Assembly (NCBI GenBank): GCA_037975125.1
Contig: CM075860.1
Span: 27,329,004 to 27,393,003 of the forward strand
Length of the DNA stretch: 64,000 nt
DNA from: Latrodectus hesperus
Taxonomy: Eukaryota; Arthropoda; Arachnida; Araneae; Theridiidae
Reading direction: 5' to 3'
Every line of letters starts with the position of its first letter. Positions within the stretch are counted from its first letter, which is position 1. Below are positions 49,044 to 59,863 of the stretch, one piece after another. Under the pieces are notes generated by a model. It worked only from the letters and a program-made list of their open reading frames with translations. It was not told the DNA's origin and did no database searches. The position numbers and the translations under genes were made by a program.

Positions 49044-50581
49044 CACTGCTGGACAATTGCTAAGGACGTATCACAAATTGCAATGTAGCATAACGTTAAG
49101 CGAGACATGAGGCCTAGTAGGATAAAATATAGTTGCCACACTGTACAGACATTAGAATAAAGAACATTTATTGTTCTGGAAAGTACAAAAGCTGTGAAAC
49201 ATCTGAAAGAAAAAAATGTTTATTTGATGCTGCATACGGAAAAATGGAACAATGCATCTAAAAGTCAGCAGGCACCTTGTAGAAAGGTATCATCAGTACG
49301 GGATATGTCCACCGTGGAGAGTGATGCAACATTCCACATGTCGTATCATACTTTGCACAACATTATCCAACAGCTGTTGAGGCAACTTATCCCATTCCTC
49401 TGGGAGTGCACGGATGAGGATGTTCTTGTTTGTTGGAGGATAGTTTCGACCAGCAACTTGCCTCCCCAAAGTATCCCACACATTTTCAATGGGGTTTAGA
49501 TCTAGAGAACGTGATGGCCATACTAGGCGTTGAATACCCTTGCTGTCTAGACAATCCATAACAGTGAGTGTTCGATGACATGTTGCGTTGTTGGCCATAA
49601 AAACAAATTTATCACCGACAGCACCACGGAAAAAACGAACATGAGGAAGTACAGCTTCATTAATGTATCGTTGGCCCATCATAGTCCCTTTCGCAACCAC
49701 ATGTAGGGGCATGCGGCCATTGATCATGATGCCGGCCCACACCATGACACTGCATTTCGGATATCGGTCCCTTTCCTGGATATTTTCTGGACGATAAGCA
49801 GTACCACACTCGCGCCAGATCAGTTGGCGTATACAATGATGACAGACTGAACCTACTCTCATCTGAGAATAGTACGCATGCCCACTCCTGTTCAGTCCAA
49901 TTGCGATGCTCACGACACCATTGCAAACGGGCAGTACGATGCTGTTTGGTCAATGGGGCACACACAACAGGTCTGCGGGCGTATAGTCCTTTTCCCCTCA
50001 AACGTCTGGCAACAGTTTTTCGGGAGATCTGCTTTCCTGAGGCAGCAAGAAACTGATTTGCCACCTGCTGTGCTGTGCTGTGGTGCGCCTATTCCTTTTT
50101 GCTGATAGGACGATATATCTGTCTTCTGCAGGCGTCGTACTTCTAATACGACCTCCCCGTGCCGCCTACTACACATTCCAGTAGTTTTAAATGACTTCCA
50201 CAGCCGTGAAACAACGCTGTGTGCGATGTCGAACTCCCTGGCAACATCTGTTATTTTTCGCCCTTCTTCGATCTTTCCAATAATTCGGCCACGCATAAAA
50301 TCATCTAAGAGATGTCGGGAAGACATGCCAAAAATTTCAAGTTCGTCTGTTAAATCTTTCCTGTAAAACTTTGACTTGAAACAACAACTGTCCACACGCG
50401 TCAAAACCTTTAAAGCTCTTATGAACGCTATGACGTGATGAACAGACGTGGAAAAAATTTTTCATACGCATACTTCTTACTATATCCCGCACTTATTCTG
50501 ATTTTCCACATTTTGCTTCCTTTCATTTTGTGATTGCTATGGATGATAGTGTTATCCGTCCTTAGCAATTGTCCAGCAGTG
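49044..50581 (-). mobile_element. Tc1-like DNA transposon, complete ends, dead transposase
   Basis: The 1,538-bp element is delimited by perfect 25-bp terminal inverted repeats (49044-49068 and 50557-50581) starting CACTGCTGGACAATTGCTAA. The match extends to about 32 bp with two mismatches. Both sides are flanked by TATA, so a TA target duplication is present, as expected for Tc1/mariner. It carries one minus-strand transposase pseudogene. It lies upstream of the LRR exons and antisense to them. Intact ends with a broken gene mean it could only move if a related transposase acted in trans; that is inference. Confidence 0.92.
49293..50326 (-). pseudogene. Tc1 transposase pseudogene (two frameshifts)
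   Basis: Three overlapping minus-strand reading frames together make one Tc1 transposase of about 340 residues, the usual family length. The N-terminal frame starts MSSRHLLDDFMRGRIIGKIE (ATG at 50326) and contains the HTH/paired-like DNA-binding part (DIAHSVVSRLWKSFKTTG). The middle frame has KTVARRLRGKGLYARRPVV and the first catalytic Asp in LFSDESRF. The C-terminal frame has FVFMANNATCHR and LNPIENVWDTLGR and ends GGHIPY. In relatives the second catalytic Asp sits in DDNARPH; here the aligned residue is Asn, so the DDE triad reads D-N-E. Two frameshifts plus the lost Asp make it inactive. The start was chosen because MSSRH is where homology to other Tc1 transposases begins. Confidence 0.9.
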
Positions 50582-52680
50582 TATATAAATGATTTGATAT
50601 GGTGTTTCAGTAAATAATGGCTTAATTTTGACTTGTAATCGGTAAAAAATTTAGTCAATACTCCCTGGTGAAACTGGATGTTTTGATACTTTTTATTACA
50701 ATTTTTCATTTCATTCTGCTTATGCAATTGAATCAAAAACTGATAATTTGTTCCACTATTCATTTAATTTAATCTATTAAATTGTATTATAAGTTGTTTT
50801 TCTTTTAATGTTCGTTCCAATAGTAAAGAATTTTTGATTATATATATTTGTATCTGTGTGCGTTCAGATGTCACAATATTACTAACAAACAAGTTAGATT
50901 AATAATAAATAGTCTGGCTTTATTTCAAAAAGTTTTCTCTTTTAATTCTTTCTCATTTTATAAATATATGTAGTGTTTTGCTTCATTTTAATGTCTACCA
51001 AACTGTTTCTAATGAGCAAAACGCGTAATCATTAATGGAAAATTATAAATCCAAAATCATAGTAAGGATCAATCTTTCCAATTGATCCTTACTATGATTT
51101 TGGTCATGTTCATATAATATATTAATGTCACTTTTATGCAAACTCTGTGGAGTGAAATAGTTGATTTCATTGTAAACAATATTTTATACTGAAAAGAGCA
51201 TAGCTCTTATGTTGAATTCATGAACATTTTATAACTGATACACAAACACTATTTCAATGGTGAAAAATAATAAATCTTCACTTTCTTTATAAAATCCTTA
51301 TTGATCAAACTATTAATTGTTTGAAATTTTAAGCCAGTTTATAACCGGTGGCATTATGCCTGTCTACTAGGTGTATCAACAATAGAATAGTATTCATCTG
51401 TGTATTTTGAAATTGGAGTCTTAATGGTAATTGTAAGGTAGTGGATTGTCTTTACATTAAGACATTTCTCAGTGAGTTATATTTAATATATGGCTAAAAA
51501 GAAGGATTAGAACATTCCCATACATGTATACACTGCATTAGTTTACATGATGATGCCAAAAAATTGGTATATTTTTCCTATTTAATACTGTCTATGTTCA
51601 AACTCAACAATCTCTTATCTTGATATCGTCACTAAGTACCATTAGAGAAGCTGTCTATCAGCATAATTTTGACATTGCAAAATATCTGGACCCACAGTTT
51701 AAGACTTTGTTGTGTTTTCTTATATCTATTCCTTATAATTGACATCCAAGTGTGGTTTTCACAGATATCGGCCTGTGTTCATATGTCGCTAGACAGAAAA
51801 TGTGGAAAATTATCCAATCTCTAATCCTAAATAGATGTCATTGCAGAAAGCAAAATCTAAAACATCTTTCAAATTTGAAATCAAATGTGGGACATGAGTT
51901 TTCAAAGAATTCAGTCCTCATAATAAGCATGTTGATTTCATCTACTTCCTTAACACACAAGATAAATACAAGCATGTAAAAAACTTTGCTATTTTTTCCT
52001 TTACTAATACTGCAATTTGAATTTTCATTTAAAAATCCCCTTTCATTTATGATTATTTCATTATTACACAGATTTATTTTCCTTTACTATTTCTCTTTCA
52101 ATTATAAAATTAAGTTTGATAGATCCAACTAATGGTTTTAAGGAATATCGTATCATATTTTATTTCACATGTATTATAGTGATGGTTAATTAAAACATAT
52201 ATTGCATTTCTTTCCTTAAATATGAAAAATTTAGAGCATTGAAATCATAATTTTTGGTTTAATAATTACAATACAAAAAAATATGTAATTCTAGGTATGG
52301 TTGAGATGAATGTTTATGAAGTTACGTGATCGAAATGATTTTTACTATATTTTTAGGGGAGTTTTCTTTTTCTGTGCACTGTAAAGATTGAAAACGTTTT
52401 AATTTTTTCCTTCAGATCAAGAAATTTCGTCATAAATTAGTGTACCAGTTAAGTAATGAAAATAAGTAATATAAATAATAATAATAATATAAATTCGTAA
52501 TATCAATCAATAAAATAAATGTAAAAATACCTATGTGAAATGTAAAGTATCATGATTTGTGCTCAATCAAATTAATAGTCGAAATAGAGCAAATATTTTT
52601 AAAAGTAATTATTTAAGTACATTTTACTATAAAATATATAAAAATATATTCTAAAGAATTTGCACCATACTAAAATGCGT
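50582..52680. other. AT-rich sequence, no gene seen
   Basis: Contains the 51051 hairpin. No exon with the phase and spacing of the LRR exons was found. Confidence 0.5.
51051..51103. repeat. Perfect 23-bp hairpin, 7-nt loop
   Basis: CCAAAATCATAGTAAGGATC plus AAT (51051-51073) and its exact inverse (51081-51103) flank CTTTCCA. No mismatch. No TA or other target duplication seen, so it is not an obvious MITE. Confidence 0.92.
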
Positions 52681-52785
<105 letters not shown>

Positions 52786-52851
52786 AATAACTTCAAAGCA
52801 CGTATTAAAATTAGATTTTGCAATGGGATTCTGACTGCATATTTTTTCCGA

Positions 52852-53010
52852 TTTAAGGCACTAAATACAACCACCCAATTCATAATTTTGAAATATGAAA
52901 AGTTACGAAATAGATATTTGATATTCACATTCCTTTTGTACTCATTATCGGACGTTGGTGAGTTTGAATCCCAACTTGATTTAAAATCCACCATGTACAT
53001 TAAAGAAGTT
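52852..53010 (+). repeat. Dispersed repeat, copy 1
   Basis: TTAAGGCACTAAATACAACC...CCAATTCATAATTTTGAA and CTCATTATCGGACGTTGG.GAGTTTGAATCCCAACTTG align with the block at 53239-53395. The GTTTGAATCCC segment resembles a Pol III B box, so a SINE origin is possible. It lies upstream of the first LRR exon. Confidence 0.75.
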
Positions 53011-53238
53011 TGGACAAGGTCGTGAGTGCAATATGTCCTAAGCGGAACGACATGTTCGGGGAGGTGGCAGTTCAAATATTGGGGACTATTCTGATTGAAT
53101 ACTACATCTATATTATGAAGATTCCAAATCAGCAGCTTCCATCTAACTTGTAGATCTTAACTCAGAGCTAGGTATAGGGAAGTGAGCTGATCCTGACAAA
53201 CACATACTCCTCTACACATCACACTTTTCAACAAAGGT

Positions 53239-53395
53239 ACTTAAGTCACTAAATATAACCATCCAATTCTTAATTTTGAATAATGAAAAATTATGAAATC
53301 TATTTTTGAGGGCCAAATTTCACTCGTTTTCATTATCAGACGGGAGTGAGTGCGAATCTCACTAGACCAAATAATCCACGTAATGTTAACATGCA
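53239..53395 (+). repeat. Dispersed repeat, copy 2
   Basis: Direct copy of 52852-53010 at an offset of about 387 bp (TTAAGTCACTAAATATAACC, then CATTATCAGACGGGAGTGAG, then GCGAATCTCACT). Differences are scattered, so the copies are old. It ends about 300 bp before the exon at 53703. Confidence 0.75.
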
Positions 53396-53702
53396 TAGGC
53401 TCTCACAATCCGATTATTTTCGTGTGAGACAATTACTGAAATTCCATAACTCAATTTCATGGACAAGAATAGAAAAGAATCTATTGAAGTTTCCTTTTAT
53501 TTTATTTTTTAAAACCGACATGTTTAAATGAGGAAAGGCTTTTTATTCATATTATCTCCCAAAATTTAATTTTCAAATTTTTGGTAAGTTTAAATAGTGA
53601 TTCCAGAGAAATATGTTTTGGTTATGAACATTTAGTTACGTATGAACTATTTTATTTCACAAAAATGTATTTTTTTATTAATACGTTTTTCTTTATTTTT
53701 AG

Positions 53703-53777
53703 CACTCTAACGTCATTTGGAATTGAAGTACTGAGAAATGATTCATTGAAAACGGTTGCTTCTTCTCTTGAAGACTT
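53703..53777 (+). CDS. Internal coding exon, LRR module 1 of an LGR-like receptor
   Basis: A 75-bp exon is bounded by a T-rich tract ending in AG (53701-53702) and a TT|GTAAGT donor (53778 onward). It starts with the third base of a codon and ends after the second base of the next, so both junctions are phase 2. The translation contains FGIEVLRNDSLKTVASSLED, a leucine-rich repeat with leucine, isoleucine and valine at LRR spacing. Its last codon (TT+G) completes as Leu with the exon at 59864. One LRR per 69-78 bp exon with phase 2 introns is what I recall of the glycoprotein hormone receptor genes (FSHR, LHR, TSHR, invertebrate LGR1). By family this would be extracellular hormone-binding ectodomain, near its N-terminal side. 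Family identity is inference; exon status is well supported by the splice sites and by phase agreement with the next two exons. I found no upstream exon in the window. Confidence 0.8.
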
Positions 53778-54544
53778 GTAAGTAATATTTGTTTAATAGA
53801 TTTATGTGTTCATACTTTTAACTTACATCCACTTTAAAAATATATGATATGCATTTTTTAAGCGGATCTTTCTTTCTGTAACTTTTTAAACAACAGTTTA
53901 TGTGACCACCAACTCAACGGTTCGTCCCACCTCAAACACTAACTAGGCTTTTAGTGCTATAAAATTCATTTTAAACAATAGGTTCCAATGAGAAATATGT
54001 AAGAACTAGAAAAAAATAACTAATAAAGTAGAAAATGTTATGCGAAGAGTCTTTTTAAAAATTTATAATATTTTATTTTATAATTATAAACTTTGAAATT
54101 AATACTTTAATAAGAACAATTTGAAATTTTAATCACATGAAATGTTTTGAGATTTTAATAAAAACTTAGAATCAAATAGAAGCTTTAATATTCATTGAAA
54201 TTAAATATTTTTAGTACTTATATTTGAAAAGTAGCAATTATAAGTGTATCATATTTTTTTCGTCATAAAAAGACATCATTTCAAATGTAGCAGCTTTACT
54301 TTTCATAAGATATGAGACAATTTTATTATTTGCATTTATAAAACAAAATGTATGCAGAACATTTAAAGTTTTATGTTGCTATTCAAGAAAAACCTAGTTT
54401 ATAGCTTTCATATAAAGTATCATAAATATCTCATAATATTAATAATAATAGTAATTTACCCTACTTTTTTATGTAAAATAGAACTCCAATTATGGAAACT
54501 ACTTTTATCCGCATTTTTTCAGAATTTCAGAAAAATATTAAACT

Positions 54545-54640
54545 GAAGAAGTAAAGGAAAATGAGGAAAAAGAAAAAAAAATCAAGAAACGGAAAGGTAA
54601 GAGGAGGGAGAAGATGAGAAGGACATGTCACATGAGAAAC
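54545..54640 (+). repeat. Polypurine tract (~95 bp)
   Basis: Nearly all A and G on the plus strand (for example AAAATGAGGAAAAAGAAAAA and GAGGAGGGAGAAGATGAGAA). It lies inside the pogo-type relic. Confidence 0.75.
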
Positions 54641-54950
54641 TCACAAACATTCTTTCGAAAATTCCTGGTTGTTCATAAGTTAGTGTGAAGATATAGGAGA
54701 ATGGATTATATGAATGAAACGCTAGAGCTCAAATTGTAAATGATGGAAAAATTACTTAAAGTGTCGATTAAGAAGATGGTTTTAATGCCCAAATTGAAGC
54801 GACACGAGATTGTCAGCTAGAGAAGCATTTGCGTCGGCCTTGAAGAGGATACAGGGTCAGCCCGAATGTGCACATGCAAATTTTGAGTCTCAAGCGGATG
54901 CATGACTTGGCTGCCTAAAAATGCAGGAAAGCAATAAAACAACTTACTCT
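54640..54950 (+). pseudogene. Jerky/Tigger transposase C-terminal fragment
   Basis: Plus-strand frames give LTNILSKIPGCS, then NGLYE and NARAQIVNDGKIT, then IEATRDCQLEKHLRRP and finally HMQILSLKRMHDLAA. The family C-terminus has the same order: LPGC..V...D..EW....., then ...LL.LKRIRDLAAKKR. Multiple stops and shifts; the DDE catalytic core and HTH domains are absent. Just upstream (54545-54640) is a purine-rich run that may be a remnant of the acidic/basic linker. Confidence 0.6.
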
Positions 54951-55904
54951 AACCAAGATACTCAGCAAGCAATGACTTTCATTTACTGCATATATACTGT
55001 ATTAATGTACAGCACGTAAAAGTACCTAAATATGTAAAAGTGTTACATTATCATTTAATAGGATAAAAGTTCTTTTTCTTCAAAAATATCTAGTTTTTCT
55101 CCCATTTCAACGTACAATAAGTAAAAAAAAAAATAAGAAAACTCTTTTCGAAAAATCTAATAATTCGAATTTTTGATGATCCGAATGGGGTCAGGTCCCA
55201 GTTCGTTCAGATGATTGGAGTTCTACGGTATTGATTATTTTAATAATCATAGGTATATTAAAATATTTCTTAATTAACAAAGTATTAAATAAAATTTACA
55301 ACATAATTATTATCTAAATATGTTTCAAGTTACTTATTTATAAAGGGGAATTTTTCCATGTATTAAATATTACGTAATAATTATTTTATTTCATCACATT
55401 TTATTTTTTTCAAAGTACAGTAATAAAGATCAATTAAATCTGTTAAAATTCGATTTAATATTATTTACTTATTTTTCAATTATATTCTTCCATTTTAATT
55501 CAAAGAAGGTAAACGTATATGTATTTAATGAAAAATGAAAGGGGAAGTTCATATTTTCGGTATGGTATAGCTCATATTTTGTCATTCACTTTCATTTATT
55601 ATCTGTCATCATTATTGTCATATCATTGTATATTAATTGATATTAATGTCCTTCACAGTCTGAAAAAAGGATGGTTCTCTCTTACGATCTCATTGTTTAA
55701 TTAACTAAATTATTTTTTCTCGAAATAGTTGATGAAAATAATTATTTATCAATCACAATTGTATTTTTTTCAAAATTCAATGAACACAGAGTTTTATAAA
55801 TTTTCCCATCATATTTGTAAGTCTCATTTATTTATATTATTGAATGAAAAAACTTTGAAAAATGTCAAAGTATTATTTTCATTGGTATATGGCTTTTACT
55901 TGTA

Positions 55905-56180
55905 AAATATCGGCTTGTGGGTCGGGGACGTGTCCACGTTAATCTGTGATCTTCCGCTGGTATGGCGTGGATGTAGAGAGAAGGGTGCCAGCTCAGGTGT
56001 GGCCTCGTCACCTGACAGTGGTTCAAAATTACGAGGCACCTTAAAAAAGGCAAAGTCGTACTGTCACCTTCGTGGTGCTCTGATTCAAACGAAAGACGCT
56101 CCCTATTGACTTAATTCACACTGCCAAAGGCAAAAGCGAGCTTGGCTTGTCCAAGTATCATAGGAAAACAACAACAACTT
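55905..56180 (+). repeat. SINE copy A, 5'-truncated
   Basis: The plus-strand copy has GACGTGTCCACGTTAATCTG near its left end, GGTGCCAGCTCAGGTGTGGC and GGTTCAAAATTACGAGGC in the body, and AGCTTGGCTTGTCCAAGTAT at the 3' end with an AAAACAACAACAAC tail. Its last ~110 bp match 57768-57880 in reverse orientation. The tRNA-like head with B box, visible in copy B, is missing. The body wording resembles repeats I recall from spider sequences; that is memory, not a search. Confidence 0.72.
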
Positions 56181-56623
56181 GTAAACTGACTAAATGACCT
56201 GAGATGTAAATAAGAGCTACAAAACCCTGAAGATGCAACTGAAATTATGTGAAACTTTTAACAACGTCAATTTGTTTCCAACAGTTACATATCAGTTAAA
56301 AATGTCACAAAAAGGTGATTATAATATTGCAACAAAAATGCATATACAGACAATAAATATCTTAATTTATTTGTAACTTAAAGATATGACATTTTGAAAC
56401 ATTAAAAGTTGTTATAGAATTTCTTAAAGATTTTGTTTAAATTTTACACAAATTTGAAATAAATAATAGAAAATAAATAATTATTATGTTAAGAAAAGAA
56501 AATATCTATTTTAATATCTATAGTTTTTATGAATTGTTCAAAAATACATTTTAATATTTTTCTAATGTAAAACATATAACATAAAATCTGGAAAAATATT
56601 CAGACATTAATTAATAACCAAAT

Positions 56624-56640
56624 ATGTATGTATGTATGTA

Positions 56641-56698
<58 letters not shown>

Positions 56699-56716
56699 TA
56701 TGTATGTATGTATGTA
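56624..56716. repeat. Mirror-like (TATG)n(TG)n(TATG)n microsatellite
   Basis: About five TATG units, about 24 TG units with one TTTG, then about four TATG units. Intronic to the LGR-like gene. Confidence 0.96.
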
Positions 56717-57767
56717 ATACATCGCGTAAATCAAAATATAGAAGCTATTTAAACTGGTATTGGAAGAGAAATAAAAAATTTTATCAAAAAATCATGTGTC
56801 AACAGATTTATAGAAAGAAACTTAAGCATTGAAAGAAATTCAGTAAAAATCTAAAAGTGGGATATGCATGAAAATAATTTAATTTTTTTTAAAATTTTTC
56901 TTGCAATACATTAGAAACAGCAGCATATACATTTAGTTATTTGATAAAACAAAATATTTTGATACCAATAAGTTTAAAATCCGACGCACACAGAAAATAT
57001 ATCATTAAATCAATATATTTTGATATTAGTCGCGCTTAATAGGTGCCATTTAAAACATAAATTTACTTACAAATATCATTAATAATATAATAGGAGAAAC
57101 ATCCATATAATATGACAGATAAAAGTGAAAAAATAATTCTCTATTTTATGAAATATGAAATCAGTTATCAATTAATTATAATATAAGTATTACCCAAATA
57201 TCTAATTAATTATTTATTTAATGAGTATTAATAAAGAACAGAATATTTAGGTGCTTTTCTTTATAATATCAGAAATCATATTAGTATATATGATAAGAAA
57301 AGTATATTTAGATTAGCTTCCCAATATCATTAATTTGGGATGTATGTTATTCAGTTTCCAAGAAAAACTATGTTATAATTAAATATTTTACTAAAATTTT
57401 TAAAAAATTAAAAATTAACACCAATTGCAACAAAAAGTGTAAAATACATAAAAAAGAAAATTTTATAAGGAAAATCTGACACATTAATATGAAATAGAAA
57501 TTTCAAAATATTTCGTTTGCCGTGGTCAATTAGTATTTTACAATCATTTAGGCATTTACTTTATAATGTAATTAACTTCAAAAAATAATTATTAAGTTCT
57601 TAAAAAAGACAGACAACTTATACCTTTTTTGTAATGCTCAAAACATATTTAAAATACTGTTATTATTTAATATATATATTTTTTGATAGCTAAAGCAGCG
57701 TTTCTATTACCAAGCAATAATTTTAACTTTTTAAATATCACAACACATAATTATTCTGTTACTAATG

Positions 57768-58092
57768 ACACTTGGACACGCCAAGCTCGCTATGCTTTGG
57801 CTATACGAATTTAAGTCGATCTTTCGTTTAATCAGAGAACCATGAAGGTGAAAGTACGACTTTTGTTCTTCAAATCCTCCGATAAATGGCAGCACAAGAG
57901 GATCTACTTCCTCAATTTTGGCATTGATCTGAAGGGGGAGTAAATTTCACCATACCATTGCACCCATGGTAACTGCTCAACGACCGACCACAGGACTTTC
58001 GATTCCACAGATTTAATGAGCACGTATATTGCATGTACTCTGTGGGTCTTTGGCGGCATAGGGAATCGAACCCGTGTCGAATATGTGTGCGT
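57768..58092 (-). repeat. SINE copy B with tRNA-derived head
   Basis: The minus-strand copy shows CGACACGGGTTCGATTCCC (an excellent Pol III B box) close to its 5' end (58070-58050), then CCGCCAAAGACCCACAGAGT, then ATTAAATCTGTGGAATCGAA. Its 3' end, CAAAGCATAGCGAGCTTGGC followed by GTGTCCAAGTGTCATTAG, is shared with copy A. The middles differ, so one copy is rearranged or they belong to subfamilies. It faces tail-to-tail with copy A, 1.6 kb away. Confidence 0.72.
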
Positions 58093-58260
58093 GTGATTAA
58101 AATTTAAATACAGGTAATAAAAGTAATCCAGAATGTCTTTTATAATGCATTAATATAAAGGGAAAATTAAATTTGTGAAAATCCATTTTTATTACACCAG
58201 TTACCTAAATAAATATCATTAATTCTATTTTTTACACATTCCAATTTAAGAAATTTAACA

Positions 58261-59743
58261 TACACTTCTGTCCATAAATTAAGGATAATGCAAGCTCAGG
58301 CAAAGAAAGAGACGTAAGCAAAACAAATGTGACTTATTTGTAAAGTCTATTTATTAAACAAAATGTAAAATGCAAAAGAGATGCTAAATATTTGACATCA
58401 TTAAAAAAAATTACTCCCTGGAGCAAATTTCAAAAAGAACATATTTACAAAAACAAATGTAACATGGTTGCTATGATAGTTAATTCATAGAGTATGCCCC
58501 CTAGACGATGCAATATAGGCCGTACAATGACTAGACATGCTGAGTATCAAATTATCGATCTGGTCTTGAGGAAAATTACATCACTCATAAATCAACGCCC
58601 TCCGAAGTTCCGGTAGACATGTGGGAGGGGTTGACGAACCGCAATTAGTCGGCAAAGCATGTTCCTTACATGCTCTATTTTATTCGAAATCGGTGAGTAT
58701 GCTGGCCAGACCCTACGGGTGATATCCTCCATTTGAAGGCATTGGTCTACAAAGTTTGCACGGTGAGGACGGGCGTTGTCATCCATAAATAGAAATTCTG
58801 CACTCATTGCGCCCCGAAACAAACGTAGATGTTATTCCAGAATGACATCCGGATAGATGTGGCCTGTCATGGTTACATTCTGAACATGCAGGTTAGTTCT
58901 GGAACCCATAATAATTCCTCCCAAACGAGCAATCCTGCACCACCGTAACGGTGTCTTTTAACGATGTTCTCTTAGTGGTAACGGGTACCTGGCCCTCTCC
59001 ATATGAATGACGAGAGTCAGACTGAAAGCTAAACATGGACTCGTCGGAAAACAATACACAAGACCACTGTTGCGATCTTCACAATGCATGCACTCAACTC
59101 CAGGCTAACCGCAGGTGACAGTGAGTTGTGGTAAGTGTAACACATCTGACAGGTCTACGAACATACAAACCAATGTGCCCTAATCATCTGTACACGGTCT
59201 GCCTTGAAACTGTCGTACCGATACAGTTGATACAGGTTTGATGCTGTGCTTCGTCTGTTTCTTTTGCCAGTAACTGCTAAATACTGGTCCTCATTCGGTG
59301 CTGTAACTTGGGGCGACTTCTGCTGTAACGTCTACTCACGTTACCATCATCTTGGAACCGTTGCCAAAACTCCGAGATGACACTCTGGGCGATTTCAAGT
59401 TCCTCGGATACTTCCAGCTTTGTATGTCCACATTCTAGACGGCCGATAATTCTACCATGTAAAACGTCATCCAAATGCTTCCTTTATCCCATAACAATGC
59501 GGTTGTTGCACTGAAAGGCTTTTAAGGCGCTTGTGAACAATTCCACTTCTTTGCAATCATTCCTTAGATACCCCTTTCTTACACTCTCGTCAGTGTGACG
59601 TACTATCGGCTGCATCTTGTGGTTTCTTGTAATTTGTATATTATTCTTCAAGATGTGTGTGATAATTCTGTGTGTGAAATTTTATTTTAGAGTTCAATTT
59701 CTGCATGATTGTGAATTATCCTTAATTTGTGGACATGTGAGTG
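58261..59743 (-). mobile_element. Tc1-like DNA transposon in an intron
   Basis: A degenerate Tc1 copy of about 1.48 kb has related ends. The left end carries TGTCCATAAATTAAGGATAA after TACACTTC, and the right end carries the inverse of TGTCCACAAATTAAGGATAA before GTGAGTG. A few bases differ at the extreme tips, and the TA duplication is clear only on the left. It encodes a broken minus-strand transposase and is antisense to the surrounding LGR-like gene. Its right end lies 120 bp before the exon at 59864. Confidence 0.85.
58485..59492 (-). pseudogene. Tc1 transposase pseudogene
   Basis: The reading frame is about 336 codons, broken by stops and frameshifts. The ancestral start is probably the ATG at 59492, immediately followed by an in-frame stop; the readable frame resumes at MDDVLHGRIIGRLECGHTK. 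It has the N-terminal HTH (ELEIAQSVISEFWQRFQDDG), a middle part with SDESMFSFQSDSRHS (first catalytic Asp kept) and a C-terminal part with FLFMDDNARPHRANFVDQCL (second Asp kept). AYSPISNKIEHV corresponds to the family's SPDLNPIEHVW (third acidic residue Glu kept). The end CTAYIASSRGHTL then stop matches the family C-terminus. It differs in sequence from the 49-kb copy, so it is another Tc1 lineage. Confidence 0.85.
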
Positions 59744-59863
59744 AAACATATTGTTGTAATTGGTAAGAAAAACTAAATATCAAAACTTTTTTTTTACTTT
59801 TTTGTTAATACAATGAATTTATAAATTAACCATACAAACTCATTATTTTTTCTTTCATTTCAG

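Larger units (their letters stand above)
54479..55227 (+). mobile_element. pogo/Tigger-type element remnant
   Basis: The ends are inverted partners: TAGAACTCCAATTATGGAAA on the left and, on the minus strand at the right, GTAGAACTCCAATCATCTGA continuing GAACTGGGACCTGACCCC. The phrase TAGAAC(T)CC(A)ATTATC-CGAACGAACTGGGACC is typical of pogo/Tigger ends. At about 750 bp the copy is internally deleted. It sits in the 6.1-kb intron of the LGR-like gene. Confidence 0.7.
53778..59863 (+). other. Intron of the LGR-like gene (6.1 kb)
   Basis: The intron starts GTAAGT and ends TTTCATTTCAG, phase 2. It contains, in order, AT-rich sequence, a pogo/Tigger-Jerky relic (54.5-55.2 kb), a plus-strand SINE (55.9-56.2 kb), a TG/TATG microsatellite (56.6 kb), a minus-strand SINE (57.8-58.1 kb) and a minus-strand Tc1 (58.3-59.7 kb). 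No other coding exon with LRR wording was found inside it. Confidence 0.75.

Noticed and set aside
49878..50105. Plus-strand ORFs over the Tc1 at 49-50 kb
   Set aside because: Antisense shadows of the minus-strand transposase, which alone shows family motifs.
55865..56109. Short ORFs on both strands at 55.9-56.1 kb
   Set aside because: They lie within SINE copy A and have no coding features.
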